DNA from: Clostridia bacterium
Lineage (GTDB): Bacteria; Bacillota; Clostridia; Oscillospirales; CAG-272
Length of the DNA: 27,394 bases
Assembly: GCA_017408535.1 (NCBI GenBank)
Contig: JAFQUL010000114.1
Coordinates: 1 to 27,394, forward strand
Reading direction: 5' to 3'
Shown: in pieces, positions 1-6,274 of the stretch
Layout: each line of letters begins with the position of its first letter
How positions within the stretch are numbered: position 1 is the first letter of the stretch
Notes under the pieces: generated by a model
Told to the model about the DNA's origin: nothing
Seen by the model: the letters and a program-made list of their open reading frames with translations, nothing else
Databases searched by the model: none
Made by a program: the position numbers and the translations under genes

Positions 1-129
1 CAGATGCATCAGATCAGAGAATGCTTTTTCCAGAAACCGCTTGCCGCAATGAAATCCGACTGTATACCGGAATGGGGTAATGTGCTGACCGCTGCCGCTG
101 ATTTTATTGACTCAATCAAGTTCATATAA
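1..129 (+). CDS. 3' end of an unidentified gene (partial)
   Basis: Frame 1 is open from the window edge to a TAA at 127-129 and gives 42 residues ending in ...AADFIDSIKFI. Only the C-terminal tail is visible and I do not recognise the family, so no function is assigned. It is the only plus-strand host gene end in the window. It faces the minus-strand lipoprotein gene that ends at 1573, so the two host genes are convergent and the insertion sequence lies between them. The codon pattern looks like ordinary coding sequence, but a fragment this short could also be chance. Confidence 0.5.
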   Translation, partial: QMHQIRECFFQKPLAAMKSDCIPEWGNVLTAAADFIDSIKFI

Positions 130-204
130 ACAGAAAAATCTATAGTATATCTTAACACCGTAGAGTAATATACATCAGTCTTAACAGTATCCTCCTGCCC
201 AAAA

Positions 205-257
205 TATAGTCTCTGAAAACAGACAGTAATAAAGCCTCCTGCTGCAGAACATTTAAC
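205..257 (+). repeat. Relict left end of an IS3-family element, related to the adjacent IS
   Basis: Positions 215-257 align with 271-316, inside the left end of the intact IS. Shared blocks include AGACAGT (221-227 against 278-284), then CCTC, TG and AGAA. The seven base substitutions I count are all transitions (for example 220, 228, 230, 239, 242, 245, 250), and the rest are small gaps. That pattern fits homologous DNA that has diverged by mutation. No transposase start follows because the sequence is interrupted at 257 by the intact IS. I infer an old fragment of a related element. A shared terminator-like motif is the alternative. Confidence 0.55.
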
Positions 258-283
258 TAGACTACACCCCGAAAAATAGACAG
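258..283 (+). repeat. IS left terminal inverted repeat
   Basis: This is the outer end of the IS. It starts TAGACTAC, continues with a C-rich and A-rich middle, and ends TAGACAG. It pairs with 1527-1552 in inverted orientation, with mismatches confined to the middle. The exact outer boundary could be off by one to three bases because no target duplication anchors it. Confidence 0.8.
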
Positions 284-291
284 TGACAAAA

Positions 292-332
292 AGAACCTCT
301 TGTTGTAGAATATAACTACAACAGGAGGTTTT
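292..332 (+). promoter_or_regulatory. Hairpin sequestering the orfA ribosome binding site
   Basis: CCTCTTGTTGTAG (296-308) pairs with CTACAACAGGAGG (316-328) around a 7-nt loop (309-315). All positions pair if one G-U is allowed, and flanking AA/TT extends the stem to 294-330. The right arm contains the AGGAGG Shine-Dalgarno (323-328) that serves the orfA ATG at 336. A transcript entering from outside the element would fold this stem and hide the start site. Comparable shielding against read-through expression is known for other insertion sequences such as IS10 and IS50. Its effect here is inferred. Confidence 0.7.
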
Positions 333-335
333 GTC

Positions 336-644
336 ATGTCAAGAAAATACACGAAAATGGAAGTGCTCGCAGAAGAGGTGTTCAGAAGAAAAGAAGCAGG
401 AGAAACAAATCGACAGATCGCCGAAAGCTATGGAGTGACAAAAAACCAGATCAAACAGTTGGTTGCCCGTCAGAATCGCAAAAAGAGAGCGATTGAAAAT
501 GGTTATGTTCCCCTCCCGAAAGGACGCCCACGCAAAGATTCTACGGTAGAAACAGAAGAAACAAAACGGAACAAAGAGCTTGTAAAGCTCCGGATGGAAA
601 ACGAATTGCTGCGAAATTTTCTGTGCGAAGCTGGAAGGAGGTGA
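336..644 (+). CDS. IS3-family transposase OrfA (DNA-binding subunit)
   Basis: The 102-residue product has a helix-turn-helix around residues 15-45 (RKEAGETNRQIAESYGVTKN region), a basic stretch (RKKRA...KGRPRK), and a leucine-zipper-like C-terminus (ELVKLRMENELLRNFL). This is the usual order for IS3 OrfA proteins, which bind the terminal repeats and multimerise. ATG at 336 is preceded by AGGAGG at 323-328, the site masked by the hairpin just upstream. It overlaps orfB by 22 nt. Besides acting alone as a likely regulator, it supplies the N-terminus of the OrfAB fusion transposase through -1 frameshifting. Confidence 0.88.
   Translation: MSRKYTKMEVLAEEVFRRKEAGETNRQIAESYGVTKNQIKQLVARQNRKKRAIENGYVPLPKGRPRKDSTVETEETKRNKELVKLRMENELLRNFLCEAGRR
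614..620 (+). other. Candidate -1 programmed frameshift site (A AAT TTT)
   Basis: In the orfA frame the bases read CGA AAT TTT CTG, so 614-620 is A-AAT-TTT, matching the X-XXY-YYZ slippery heptamer rule. A -1 slip here joins orfA codon 95 to the orfB frame (TCT at 620, then GTG at 623) with no stop between, giving an OrfAB fusion of about 385 residues. IS3-family elements normally make their transposase this way, often on A-AAA-AAG. A purine-rich GGAAGGAGG (633-641) follows. The heptamer is seen; its use is inferred. Confidence 0.6.
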
Positions 645-1492
645 GTCTGAAATACAGAGTAATAGAGCGGTTTAAGGATAAATACAGTGTGTCAGAAATG
701 TGCAAGCTGTTTGAAGTTCCTCGAAGCAGCTATTACGCATGGCGAAAAAAGCAGTATTGCGAAGACCGTGATCAGGAAACGGCGGATAAGATCCGTGAGA
801 TCTGGAACAACTCAAGACAGACCTACGGCAGTTACCGGATGTGGAAATACTTCCGTGAAAAACTGAATATACAGATCAATATCAAGAAAATACGGCGGAT
901 TATGCGGAAATACGGCATTTCATCCGTGATTCGCCGCAGAAAAGCGTACACATATCATAAGAATACCGCATACAAATATCAGAATCTTCTGAACCGACAG
1001 TTCCGGCAGGAGAACCCTAATGCCTTTTGGGTGACCGATATTACATACATTCCGACAGCCAAAGGCTTTGTGTATCTCTGCGTTGTCATGGACCTGTGCG
1101 GGCGGAAGGTATTGTCCTGGCGCGTTGGAAACGATATGACCACTACGCTGGTGACAGACACAGTAAGAGATGCGGCTGCAAAAGAAAAGGTCACTGATGG
1201 ACTCGCCCTCCACAGTGACCAAGGGTCTCAATACACGTCGAAAGAATATTTTGACCTAACCCAATTATACCACATTACTCCGTCAATGTCCAGTCCCGGA
1301 TGCCCCTATGACAACGCTGCGATGGAAAATTTTTTCGGCACGCTCAAATGCGAGTGCCTGAACCGGATACAGTTTGCCAATCGGGATGAGGTGGAAGCGG
1401 CGGTGGCTGAGTACATACAATTCTACAACTTTGAGCGCATTAACATGAAAAACGGCCTTACTCCCGATGAAATCAGGAGCAAAGCCGCGTAA
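623..1492 (+). CDS. IS3-family transposase OrfB (DDE integrase domain)
   Basis: The 289-residue product begins with an HTH_21-type region (VPRSSYYAWRKK, about 30-45) and then a retroviral-integrase-like core. The catalytic triad is visible as the D of WVTDITY, the D of HSDQGSQY and the E of DNAAMENFFGTLK. The C-terminal YNFERINMKNGLTPDE block is typical of the family. The nominal start is GTG at 623 and no convincing independent ribosome binding site precedes it, so production as the C-terminal part of OrfAB by frameshift at 614-620 is more likely. The frame is complete with no internal stop. Confidence 0.92.
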   Translation: MRSWKEVSLKYRVIERFKDKYSVSEMCKLFEVPRSSYYAWRKKQYCEDRDQETADKIREIWNNSRQTYGSYRMWKYFREKLNIQINIKKIRRIMRKYGISSVIRRRKAYTYHKNTAYKYQNLLNRQFRQENPNAFWVTDITYIPTAKGFVYLCVVMDLCGRKVLSWRVGNDMTTTLVTDTVRDAAAKEKVTDGLALHSDQGSQYTSKEYFDLTQLYHITPSMSSPGCPYDNAAMENFFGTLKCECLNRIQFANRDEVEAAVAEYIQFYNFERINMKNGLTPDEIRSKAA

Positions 1493-1526
1493 AATAGTGA
1501 TATTCTGCGATAGGTGTTTCTTATTT

Positions 1527-1552
1527 CTGTCTAATCGCCCGGGAGTAGTCTA
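1527..1552 (-). repeat. IS right terminal inverted repeat
   Basis: Read on the minus strand it starts TAGACTACTCCCGGG and ends TAGACAG, mirroring 258-283. It lies 34 nt beyond the orfB stop. The sequence just outside it (AGTTAATC) does not duplicate the left flank. Confidence 0.8.
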
Positions 1553-1572
1553 AGTTAATCGCAGGCTTTTTA

Positions 1573-2727
1573 TTACTTTTCGTTTATTTCGATACTCTCA
1601 GCTACTGTACTGATAACTTTTTCAAACAAAACAGAATCTTCAAGTGTTATTCTTCCGACAGAATTTTCAAACTCTTCCGCTGAAGAAAAGCCTAAAGCAA
1701 GATAATTATTTTTAAGATATTCATTGTACTCATCATCGCTGACAGAAGGAGATATCCCCTCCCTTTTACAAACAGCAGACAGTATCAGCTTTTGAGTGAC
1801 AGCTTCTTCCGACAAATCGTTATAAAGCATCATCATAAACTCATTCTCGGTATAACCCTGCGCCTCAAGAAAATCTGCGTATGTGTATCCGCCTTCTTCT
1901 GCTGTATCGGTAAAATACTCTATCATATCGTTACAGTAATCCATACGGTCAGAGACAGGCAGCTTGTGGATCTTTACTGAAGTGGAAATATTATTCCAGA
2001 TGGCTTCATTGATCTCAGTTTTGTAAAGAAGAGCATAATACTCTTCATAATATTCAGTATAGTATTCCTTCCACGCAGAAACTGAGTCAAATTCATCAAA
2101 GGTTATTTCCTTTATCAGATCATCAGTTACTTCGGCGGGAGTACCTGCATAGTTTACGGTAACAAGGAAATCAGCCATCTTACCGGCAAGAGTATCTATA
2201 GGATAATCATCGGGATAAGGCACAGAAACTTCAAACGAATCACCGACAGCCTTGCCAATGAGTGCCTGTTCAAACACCGGAAGGAATGATTCAGAACCTA
2301 TAAGAATACAAAAATCACTCTGACTTCCGCCGCTGTATTCCTCACCGTTGATAGTACTTTCAAAATCAACTGAAACAGCGTGTCCGTTTTCGATCAATGA
2401 GATAGAATCATCCTTATCGATATATCCATAGGCAACAGATTCAGACAAAAGAATTCTGTTTATAAAATCATCGTCTACAGTGATCATTTTTGAAACGGTT
2501 ACAGGAAGATCCCGGTATTCACCAAGCGAAATATATTCATCATGGGGAAAATCAGCATCATAGAGGGACTTTTCTTCAGGGTCGATCTCAACGTGAAACA
2601 AGGTGGTATCACTTGCGGTCGTATCTGTCGGTACGGTTGTTTCGCCGCTATTATCAGCACTTTCGCCGCAACCGATAAAACAAAATACAGACAAAACCAA
2701 AACAAGAAATAAAGATAAAGCTTTCAT
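1573..2727 (-). CDS. Trigger-factor-like FKBP peptidyl-prolyl isomerase lipoprotein
   Basis: The 384-residue product starts with a lipoprotein signal peptide (basic MK, a leucine/valine core, then CFIGC with Cys20 as the lipidation site), followed by an acidic and Ser/Thr-rich linker. Residues about 114-193 fit an FKBP-type domain as found inside trigger factor (VSVDFESTINGEEYSGG, then IGSESFLPVFEQALIGKAVGD split across the domain). The rest resembles the trigger factor C-terminal chaperone arms. The ribosome-binding N-domain is absent, so it should act as a foldase outside the membrane. ATG at 2727 has AAGGGA about 8 nt upstream; an in-frame TTG at 2757 has no such support. It is the last gene of its unit, and its stop codon overlaps the bisected hairpin. 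Confidence 0.8.
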   Translation of the reverse strand: MKALSLFLVLVLSVFCFIGCGESADNSGETTVPTDTTASDTTLFHVEIDPEEKSLYDADFPHDEYISLGEYRDLPVTVSKMITVDDDFINRILLSESVAYGYIDKDDSISLIENGHAVSVDFESTINGEEYSGGSQSDFCILIGSESFLPVFEQALIGKAVGDSFEVSVPYPDDYPIDTLAGKMADFLVTVNYAGTPAEVTDDLIKEITFDEFDSVSAWKEYYTEYYEEYYALLYKTEINEAIWNNISTSVKIHKLPVSDRMDYCNDMIEYFTDTAEEGGYTYADFLEAQGYTENEFMMMLYNDLSEEAVTQKLILSAVCKREGISPSVSDDEYNEYLKNNYLALGFSSAEEFENSVGRITLEDSVLFEKVISTVAESIEINEK

Positions 2728-2759
2728 GTTTATGATCCCTTTTAAGAACGATTTCAAAT

Positions 2760-2945
2760 TCAGACTAAAAGATCAGCAGAGATCGCCGCTACATCCGGGG
2801 CTGCGTATGAAAATACAGGGAACAGGTAGTAAGCAACAGTCACAACCATCATCGCAGCAAGCACGATAGCAAGAATTCTTACCAGGATAACGCGGAGAGG
2901 AGTTTTACGTACACGAGCTTTTTTAGTGTTCTTTTTGGTAGCCAT
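2760..2945 (-). CDS. Small single-pass membrane protein, function unknown
   Basis: The 61-residue product has a very basic N-terminus (MATKKNTKKARVRKTP) followed by one hydrophobic segment at about residues 17-40 and a short outer tail. The basic side should stay cytoplasmic by the positive-inside rule. ATG at 2945 is preceded by AAAGGA at a good distance; the in-frame TTG at 2963 is less likely. It sits 30 nt after the topoisomerase gene and 32 nt before the lipoprotein start, so it is almost certainly co-transcribed. I do not recognise a named family. A role near the membrane, perhaps with its secreted neighbour, is only a guess. Confidence 0.65.
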   Translation of the reverse strand: MATKKNTKKARVRKTPLRVILVRILAIVLAAMMVVTVAYYLFPVFSYAAPDVAAISADLLV

Positions 2946-2975
2946 TTTTATTGATCCTTTCAATTTATCGCTTAT

Positions 2976-5219
2976 TTATTCAAGATCTGTGATCGATACC
3001 TGTCCCAGCTCTATATCTTTTTCTTCAAGAATAGTGCCGGTAGCGGGTATTTTTGTCTTTTTATACCGTGAGGGGGTCGTACAGTATTTTTCCGGAGAAT
3101 CAGTGGCAGCCACTATCTTTTGTACTCCTTTTACCTTAAATACAGAGACACCTTGTGTTGAACGGGTTGATTTAAGAGGAATAATCGAGCTTGAAACAAT
3201 TATTGCTCTTGAAACGTTGGATATAATAGCGATATCCTTCTTTCCGTCCTCAAGGATCGCCGTAATAAGAGGTGAGGAATCAGAATACGCACCGGTGAGC
3301 ATTCTCCTGTTGCTCTTCGTTTGGTAGGATGACAGCGGAACTTTGGCGCATTTTCCGTTTTCGAAAACAAAAATGACGTTACTTGTGTCTTTATATCCTC
3401 CGGGGAGTATCATTGATATTACTTTTTCGCCATCCTCGAAGCCAAGCCTTGCGGGGACGTAGTCGCCAAGGACAGAGGCTTTTACCGTCTCAAAATCAGA
3501 TACACGAGCCTTGTATGCTTTGCATCTGTCAGAGAAGAATAGCAATTCTTCTTTATTTGATACATCTTTTTCAAAGATGATCTCATCGCCGTCCTTGAGC
3601 TTTTGCTCATCGTTACCGCGCAGCGACTTGTGAGTTATTTGCTTGAAGTATCCTTCTTTTGTAAATACAACGTGAACCTCCATCGACTCATCGTCTTCTG
3701 TTTCGGTGTATTCGGTAATATCGTCCGAGTACAGCAGCTGAGTCTTTCTGGGTGCACCGTATTTTTTCTTGATCTGAGTGAGCTGCTTTGCTATTTCAGA
3801 TTTGAGCTTTATATCGTCGCTTATAATTTCCTCTATCTCAGCGATTTCCTTTTGAAGCGACTCTATCTCTTTGATTCGGTTAAGTATATATTCTCTGTTG
3901 AGATTTCTCAGCTTGATTTCCGCAATATACTCTGCCTGGACCGTATCAATGTTAAATCCTTTTGCAAGATTTGGAACGACGTCTGCTTCATTTTCTGTTT
4001 CTCTGACTATCTTGATGGCTTTGTCAATATCAAGCAGTATCTTGCCGAGACCGAGAAGCAAATGAAGCTTGTCTTTTTTCTTGTTGAGGTCGTATGTTAG
4101 CTCTCTGCGGAAACAGGTCATTCTGAAGCGAATCCACTCTTTGAGGATCTCGATTATTCCCATAAGACGGGGGGCACCGTCAACGAGAATATTGAAGTTA
4201 CAGCCGAAGTCATCCTCAAGTGAGGTGGTCTTAAACAGCTTTGACATAAGCTTGTCGGGATCCACACCGCGTCTTAAGTCAATAGTCAGCTTGAAGCCGT
4301 CAAAGTCTATCTCGTCTCTGATGTCGCTGATCTCTTTAAGCTTACCTTCCTTTATCATGTCGATGATCTTTTTCATTATGACCTCGATAGATGTTGAGTA
4401 AGGTATCTGTATGATCTCTATGCAGTTGCTTTCTTTTTTGTATACGTATCTTGATCTGAGTTTAAAGCTTCCGCGTCCGGTGAGATAAATATCCTTTAAC
4501 TGTTCCCTGTCATAGATGATATATCCGCCGCCGGAAAAATCGGGAGCTTTTATGAGATCAAGCATCTTATCGATACTTGTGTTTGGGTTCTTTAACAGAG
4601 CTATCGTACCGTCGCAAACTTCAGACAGATTGAAGGAGCATATGGAGGAAGCCATTCCTACCGCGATACCGCTGTTAGGAGATACGAGCACGTTAGGAAA
4701 CGTTGTGGGGAGCAGTGTGGGTTCCTTGGTCGTATTGTCATAGTTATCTACAAGGTCAACAGCGTCCTTATCAATTCCGGAGAACAGCTCAGCACAGATG
4801 GGTGCAAGCTTTACCTCGGTATATCGTGATGCGGAAAATGCCATATCGCGGCTGTACTGCTTACCGAAACCGCCCTTAGAATCAACAAAGGGATGGAGCA
4901 GTGCCTCATAGCCTCTGGTAAGTCTGACCATCGTTTCATATATAGCCATATCACCGTGAGGGTTAAGGCGCATCGTTTGACCGACTACGTTAGCACTCTT
5001 TGTTCTCGGACCGGTGAGAAGTCCCATTTTATACATGGTGTAGAGCAGTTTTCTGTGAGACGGCTTAAATCCGTCTATCTCCGGTATGGCACGGGAGATG
5101 ATAACGCTCATAACGTACGGCATATAGTTTTTCTCAATCGTATCTGTGATCGGCTGTTGTGAAATTTCAGCAACCTGTACCGGAACAGATGTTAGGTCTG
5201 TTTTTTTCTTTCTCGCCAT
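2976..5219 (-). CDS. Type IIA DNA topoisomerase subunit A (topoisomerase IV/gyrase-like)
   Basis: The 747-residue product is the DNA breakage-reunion subunit of a type IIA topoisomerase. It has the N-terminal core (SRAIPEIDGFKPSHRKLLY, about 42-60), the winged-helix active site with Tyr133 in SRYTEVKLAP, and the LPTTFPNVLVSPNSGIAVGMAS block. A long coiled coil (around 385-490) and a short beta-propeller tail follow. No gyrase-type GyrA box is obvious, which favours a topoisomerase IV-like role. The segment equivalent to the quinolone-resistance region reads NPHGDMAIYE, with Met91 at the usual Ser and Glu95 at the acidic site. ATG at 5219 has AAAGGTGAT upstream. No ATPase (ParE/GyrB) partner lies in this window. 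ParC versus a clostridial GyrA paralogue is not settled. Confidence 0.88.
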   Translation of the reverse strand: MARKKKTDLTSVPVQVAEISQQPITDTIEKNYMPYVMSVIISRAIPEIDGFKPSHRKLLYTMYKMGLLTGPRTKSANVVGQTMRLNPHGDMAIYETMVRLTRGYEALLHPFVDSKGGFGKQYSRDMAFSASRYTEVKLAPICAELFSGIDKDAVDLVDNYDNTTKEPTLLPTTFPNVLVSPNSGIAVGMASSICSFNLSEVCDGTIALLKNPNTSIDKMLDLIKAPDFSGGGYIIYDREQLKDIYLTGRGSFKLRSRYVYKKESNCIEIIQIPYSTSIEVIMKKIIDMIKEGKLKEISDIRDEIDFDGFKLTIDLRRGVDPDKLMSKLFKTTSLEDDFGCNFNILVDGAPRLMGIIEILKEWIRFRMTCFRRELTYDLNKKKDKLHLLLGLGKILLDIDKAIKIVRETENEADVVPNLAKGFNIDTVQAEYIAEIKLRNLNREYILNRIKEIESLQKEIAEIEEIISDDIKLKSEIAKQLTQIKKKYGAPRKTQLLYSDDITEYTETEDDESMEVHVVFTKEGYFKQITHKSLRGNDEQKLKDGDEIIFEKDVSNKEELLFFSDRCKAYKARVSDFETVKASVLGDYVPARLGFEDGEKVISMILPGGYKDTSNVIFVFENGKCAKVPLSSYQTKSNRRMLTGAYSDSSPLITAILEDGKKDIAIISNVSRAIIVSSSIIPLKSTRSTQGVSVFKVKGVQKIVAATDSPEKYCTTPSRYKKTKIPATGTILEEKDIELGQVSITDLE

Positions 5220-5229
5220 TATATCACCT

Positions 5230-6270
5230 TTACTTAAGATTGATTATATTGTGCCCCGAGGCACGGATAAGACGGTTATAGAGCGCAAGACCGATCCCTT
5301 CTTTATCGGGAAGTCTGGCATAAATAACGGATGCATCTGTTATGTCCGTTTTTCTCAGAAAATCAAAAAGTCTGTGCGCATGTGAAAGAAGATCGTTTTT
5401 CTTACCGAGTAAAAACAGATTATCGGGTGATAGTACCTGTGCATCTTCATCGTAGCAGATTATTGCACACTTTTCCGTATCCTGCTTTTCGAGTAAAAAA
5501 TTCAGAATCTGATCCTCATCGCCGGAAACAAGATACAGCGGCTTTGCCGGAGCATAGTGCTTATATTTCATTCCGGGAGAAAGGGGGCGCTCCCCTTCTT
5601 TAAGATGCTCATCCGCAATTATCAGCTCATCGGCAAAAACAGATAACTGCTCTGCGGTAACGGCACCCGGACGAAGCAGATATATTGTATTTTCGCTTAT
5701 TCGCACGACGGTAGATTCAAGGCCGAATACCGACTCACCGCCGTCGATTATCATATCGATCTTACCCATAAGATCGTGTATAACGTGCTCTGCAGATGTT
5801 GGAGAGGGACTGCCGGATGTATTTGCCGAGGGAGCGGCAATGGGGACACCCGCACTGACAATAAGTTTGTGTGCAACAGGGTCTGCGGGACAACGTATTG
5901 CCACGCTGTCAAGACCGCCGGTAGTCTCATCCGGTACTACCGGAATACCGTCAACATACTTTTTCGGAAGAATGACAGTTAGCGGGCCCGGCATAAAAGA
6001 TGCGGCAAGCTCATAGTACAGTTCATTTGTTACACAATACTTTTCCGCTTCCTCGGGAGTTGCGATATGAACGATAAGTGGATTGTCACTTGGACGTCCT
6101 TTAGCCGCATATATTTTTTTTGATGCGGCCTTGTCAAGGGCATTTCCGCCGAGACCGTACACAGTTTCTGTGGGAAAAGCCACAAGTCCGCTGGATCTGA
6201 GTATATCACCTGCTCTCTTGAGCTGATGGAGGTCAGACTCAGAGCGGATTACTATTGTTTCGGTATTCAT
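5230..6270 (-). CDS. L-threonylcarbamoyladenylate synthase (Sua5/YwlC type)
   Basis: This cytoplasmic enzyme makes threonylcarbamoyl-AMP from threonine, bicarbonate and ATP, the first step of tRNA t6A37 formation. The 346-residue product has the YrdC core with VAFPTETVYGLG, the KGRPSDNPL nucleotide-binding motif (about 57-65) and APSANTSGSPSPT. It is followed by the extra Sua5 C-terminal domain announced by LSPGMKYKHYAP, which separates it from short YrdC/TsaC proteins. The preceding prfA stops at 6275-6277, leaving 4 nt to the ATG at 6270. A GTG at 6285 is in frame and would overlap prfA by 11 nt. The tight spacing implies translational coupling with prfA, a common pairing in Firmicutes. Confidence 0.92.
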   Translation of the reverse strand: MNTETIVIRSESDLHQLKRAGDILRSSGLVAFPTETVYGLGGNALDKAASKKIYAAKGRPSDNPLIVHIATPEEAEKYCVTNELYYELAASFMPGPLTVILPKKYVDGIPVVPDETTGGLDSVAIRCPADPVAHKLIVSAGVPIAAPSANTSGSPSPTSAEHVIHDLMGKIDMIIDGGESVFGLESTVVRISENTIYLLRPGAVTAEQLSVFADELIIADEHLKEGERPLSPGMKYKHYAPAKPLYLVSGDEDQILNFLLEKQDTEKCAIICYDEDAQVLSPDNLFLLGKKNDLLSHAHRLFDFLRKTDITDASVIYARLPDKEGIGLALYNRLIRASGHNIINLK

Positions 6271-6274
6271 AGGA

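Larger units (their letters stand above)
258..1552 (+). mobile_element. IS3-family insertion sequence (IS150-like), intact, 1295 bp
   Basis: The element is bounded by imperfect terminal inverted repeats at 258-283 and 1527-1552. They match at 20 of 26 positions by eye, with identical outer TAGACTAC and inner TAGACAG. It carries orfA (336-644) and orfB (623-1492) in overlapping frames, orfB being -1 relative to orfA, which is the classical IS3 layout. Length is normal for the family. Both reading frames are intact, so it may still be active. I see no convincing direct target repeat: the left flank ends ...TTAAC and the right flank begins AGTTAA. Group assignment to IS150-like rests on the end sequence and OrfB style and is tentative. 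Confidence 0.9.
226..1576. terminator. Bidirectional terminator-like hairpin split by the IS insertion
   Basis: With the IS (258-1552) removed, 226-257 and 1553-1576 become neighbours and form an inverted repeat. GTAATAAAGCCT...GC on the left faces GCAGGCTTTTTATTAC (1561-1576) on the right, with about a 3-nt bulge. The A and T runs on each side would suit termination in both directions between convergent genes. Today the two arms are about 1.3 kb apart, so the hairpin cannot form. The right arm overlaps the stop codon of the lipoprotein gene (1573-1575). The pairing is read directly from the sequence; the terminator role is inferred. Confidence 0.5.

Noticed and set aside
920..1231. Minus-strand frames inside the IS
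   Set aside because: They are antisense to the DDE domain of orfB, share no known IS passenger features and have no start signals.
250..1560. Target-site duplication of the IS
   Set aside because: The left flank ends TTAAC and the right flank begins AGTTAA. These are partly inverted, not direct, copies, and no 3-5 bp direct repeat fits the terminal repeats at any small boundary shift.
3603..4100. A 165-codon open frame on the plus strand
   Set aside because: It is antisense to the coiled-coil part of the topoisomerase A subunit; its low-complexity Leu/Phe/Cys-rich translation is typical of the reverse of Lys/Glu/Ile-rich coding DNA.
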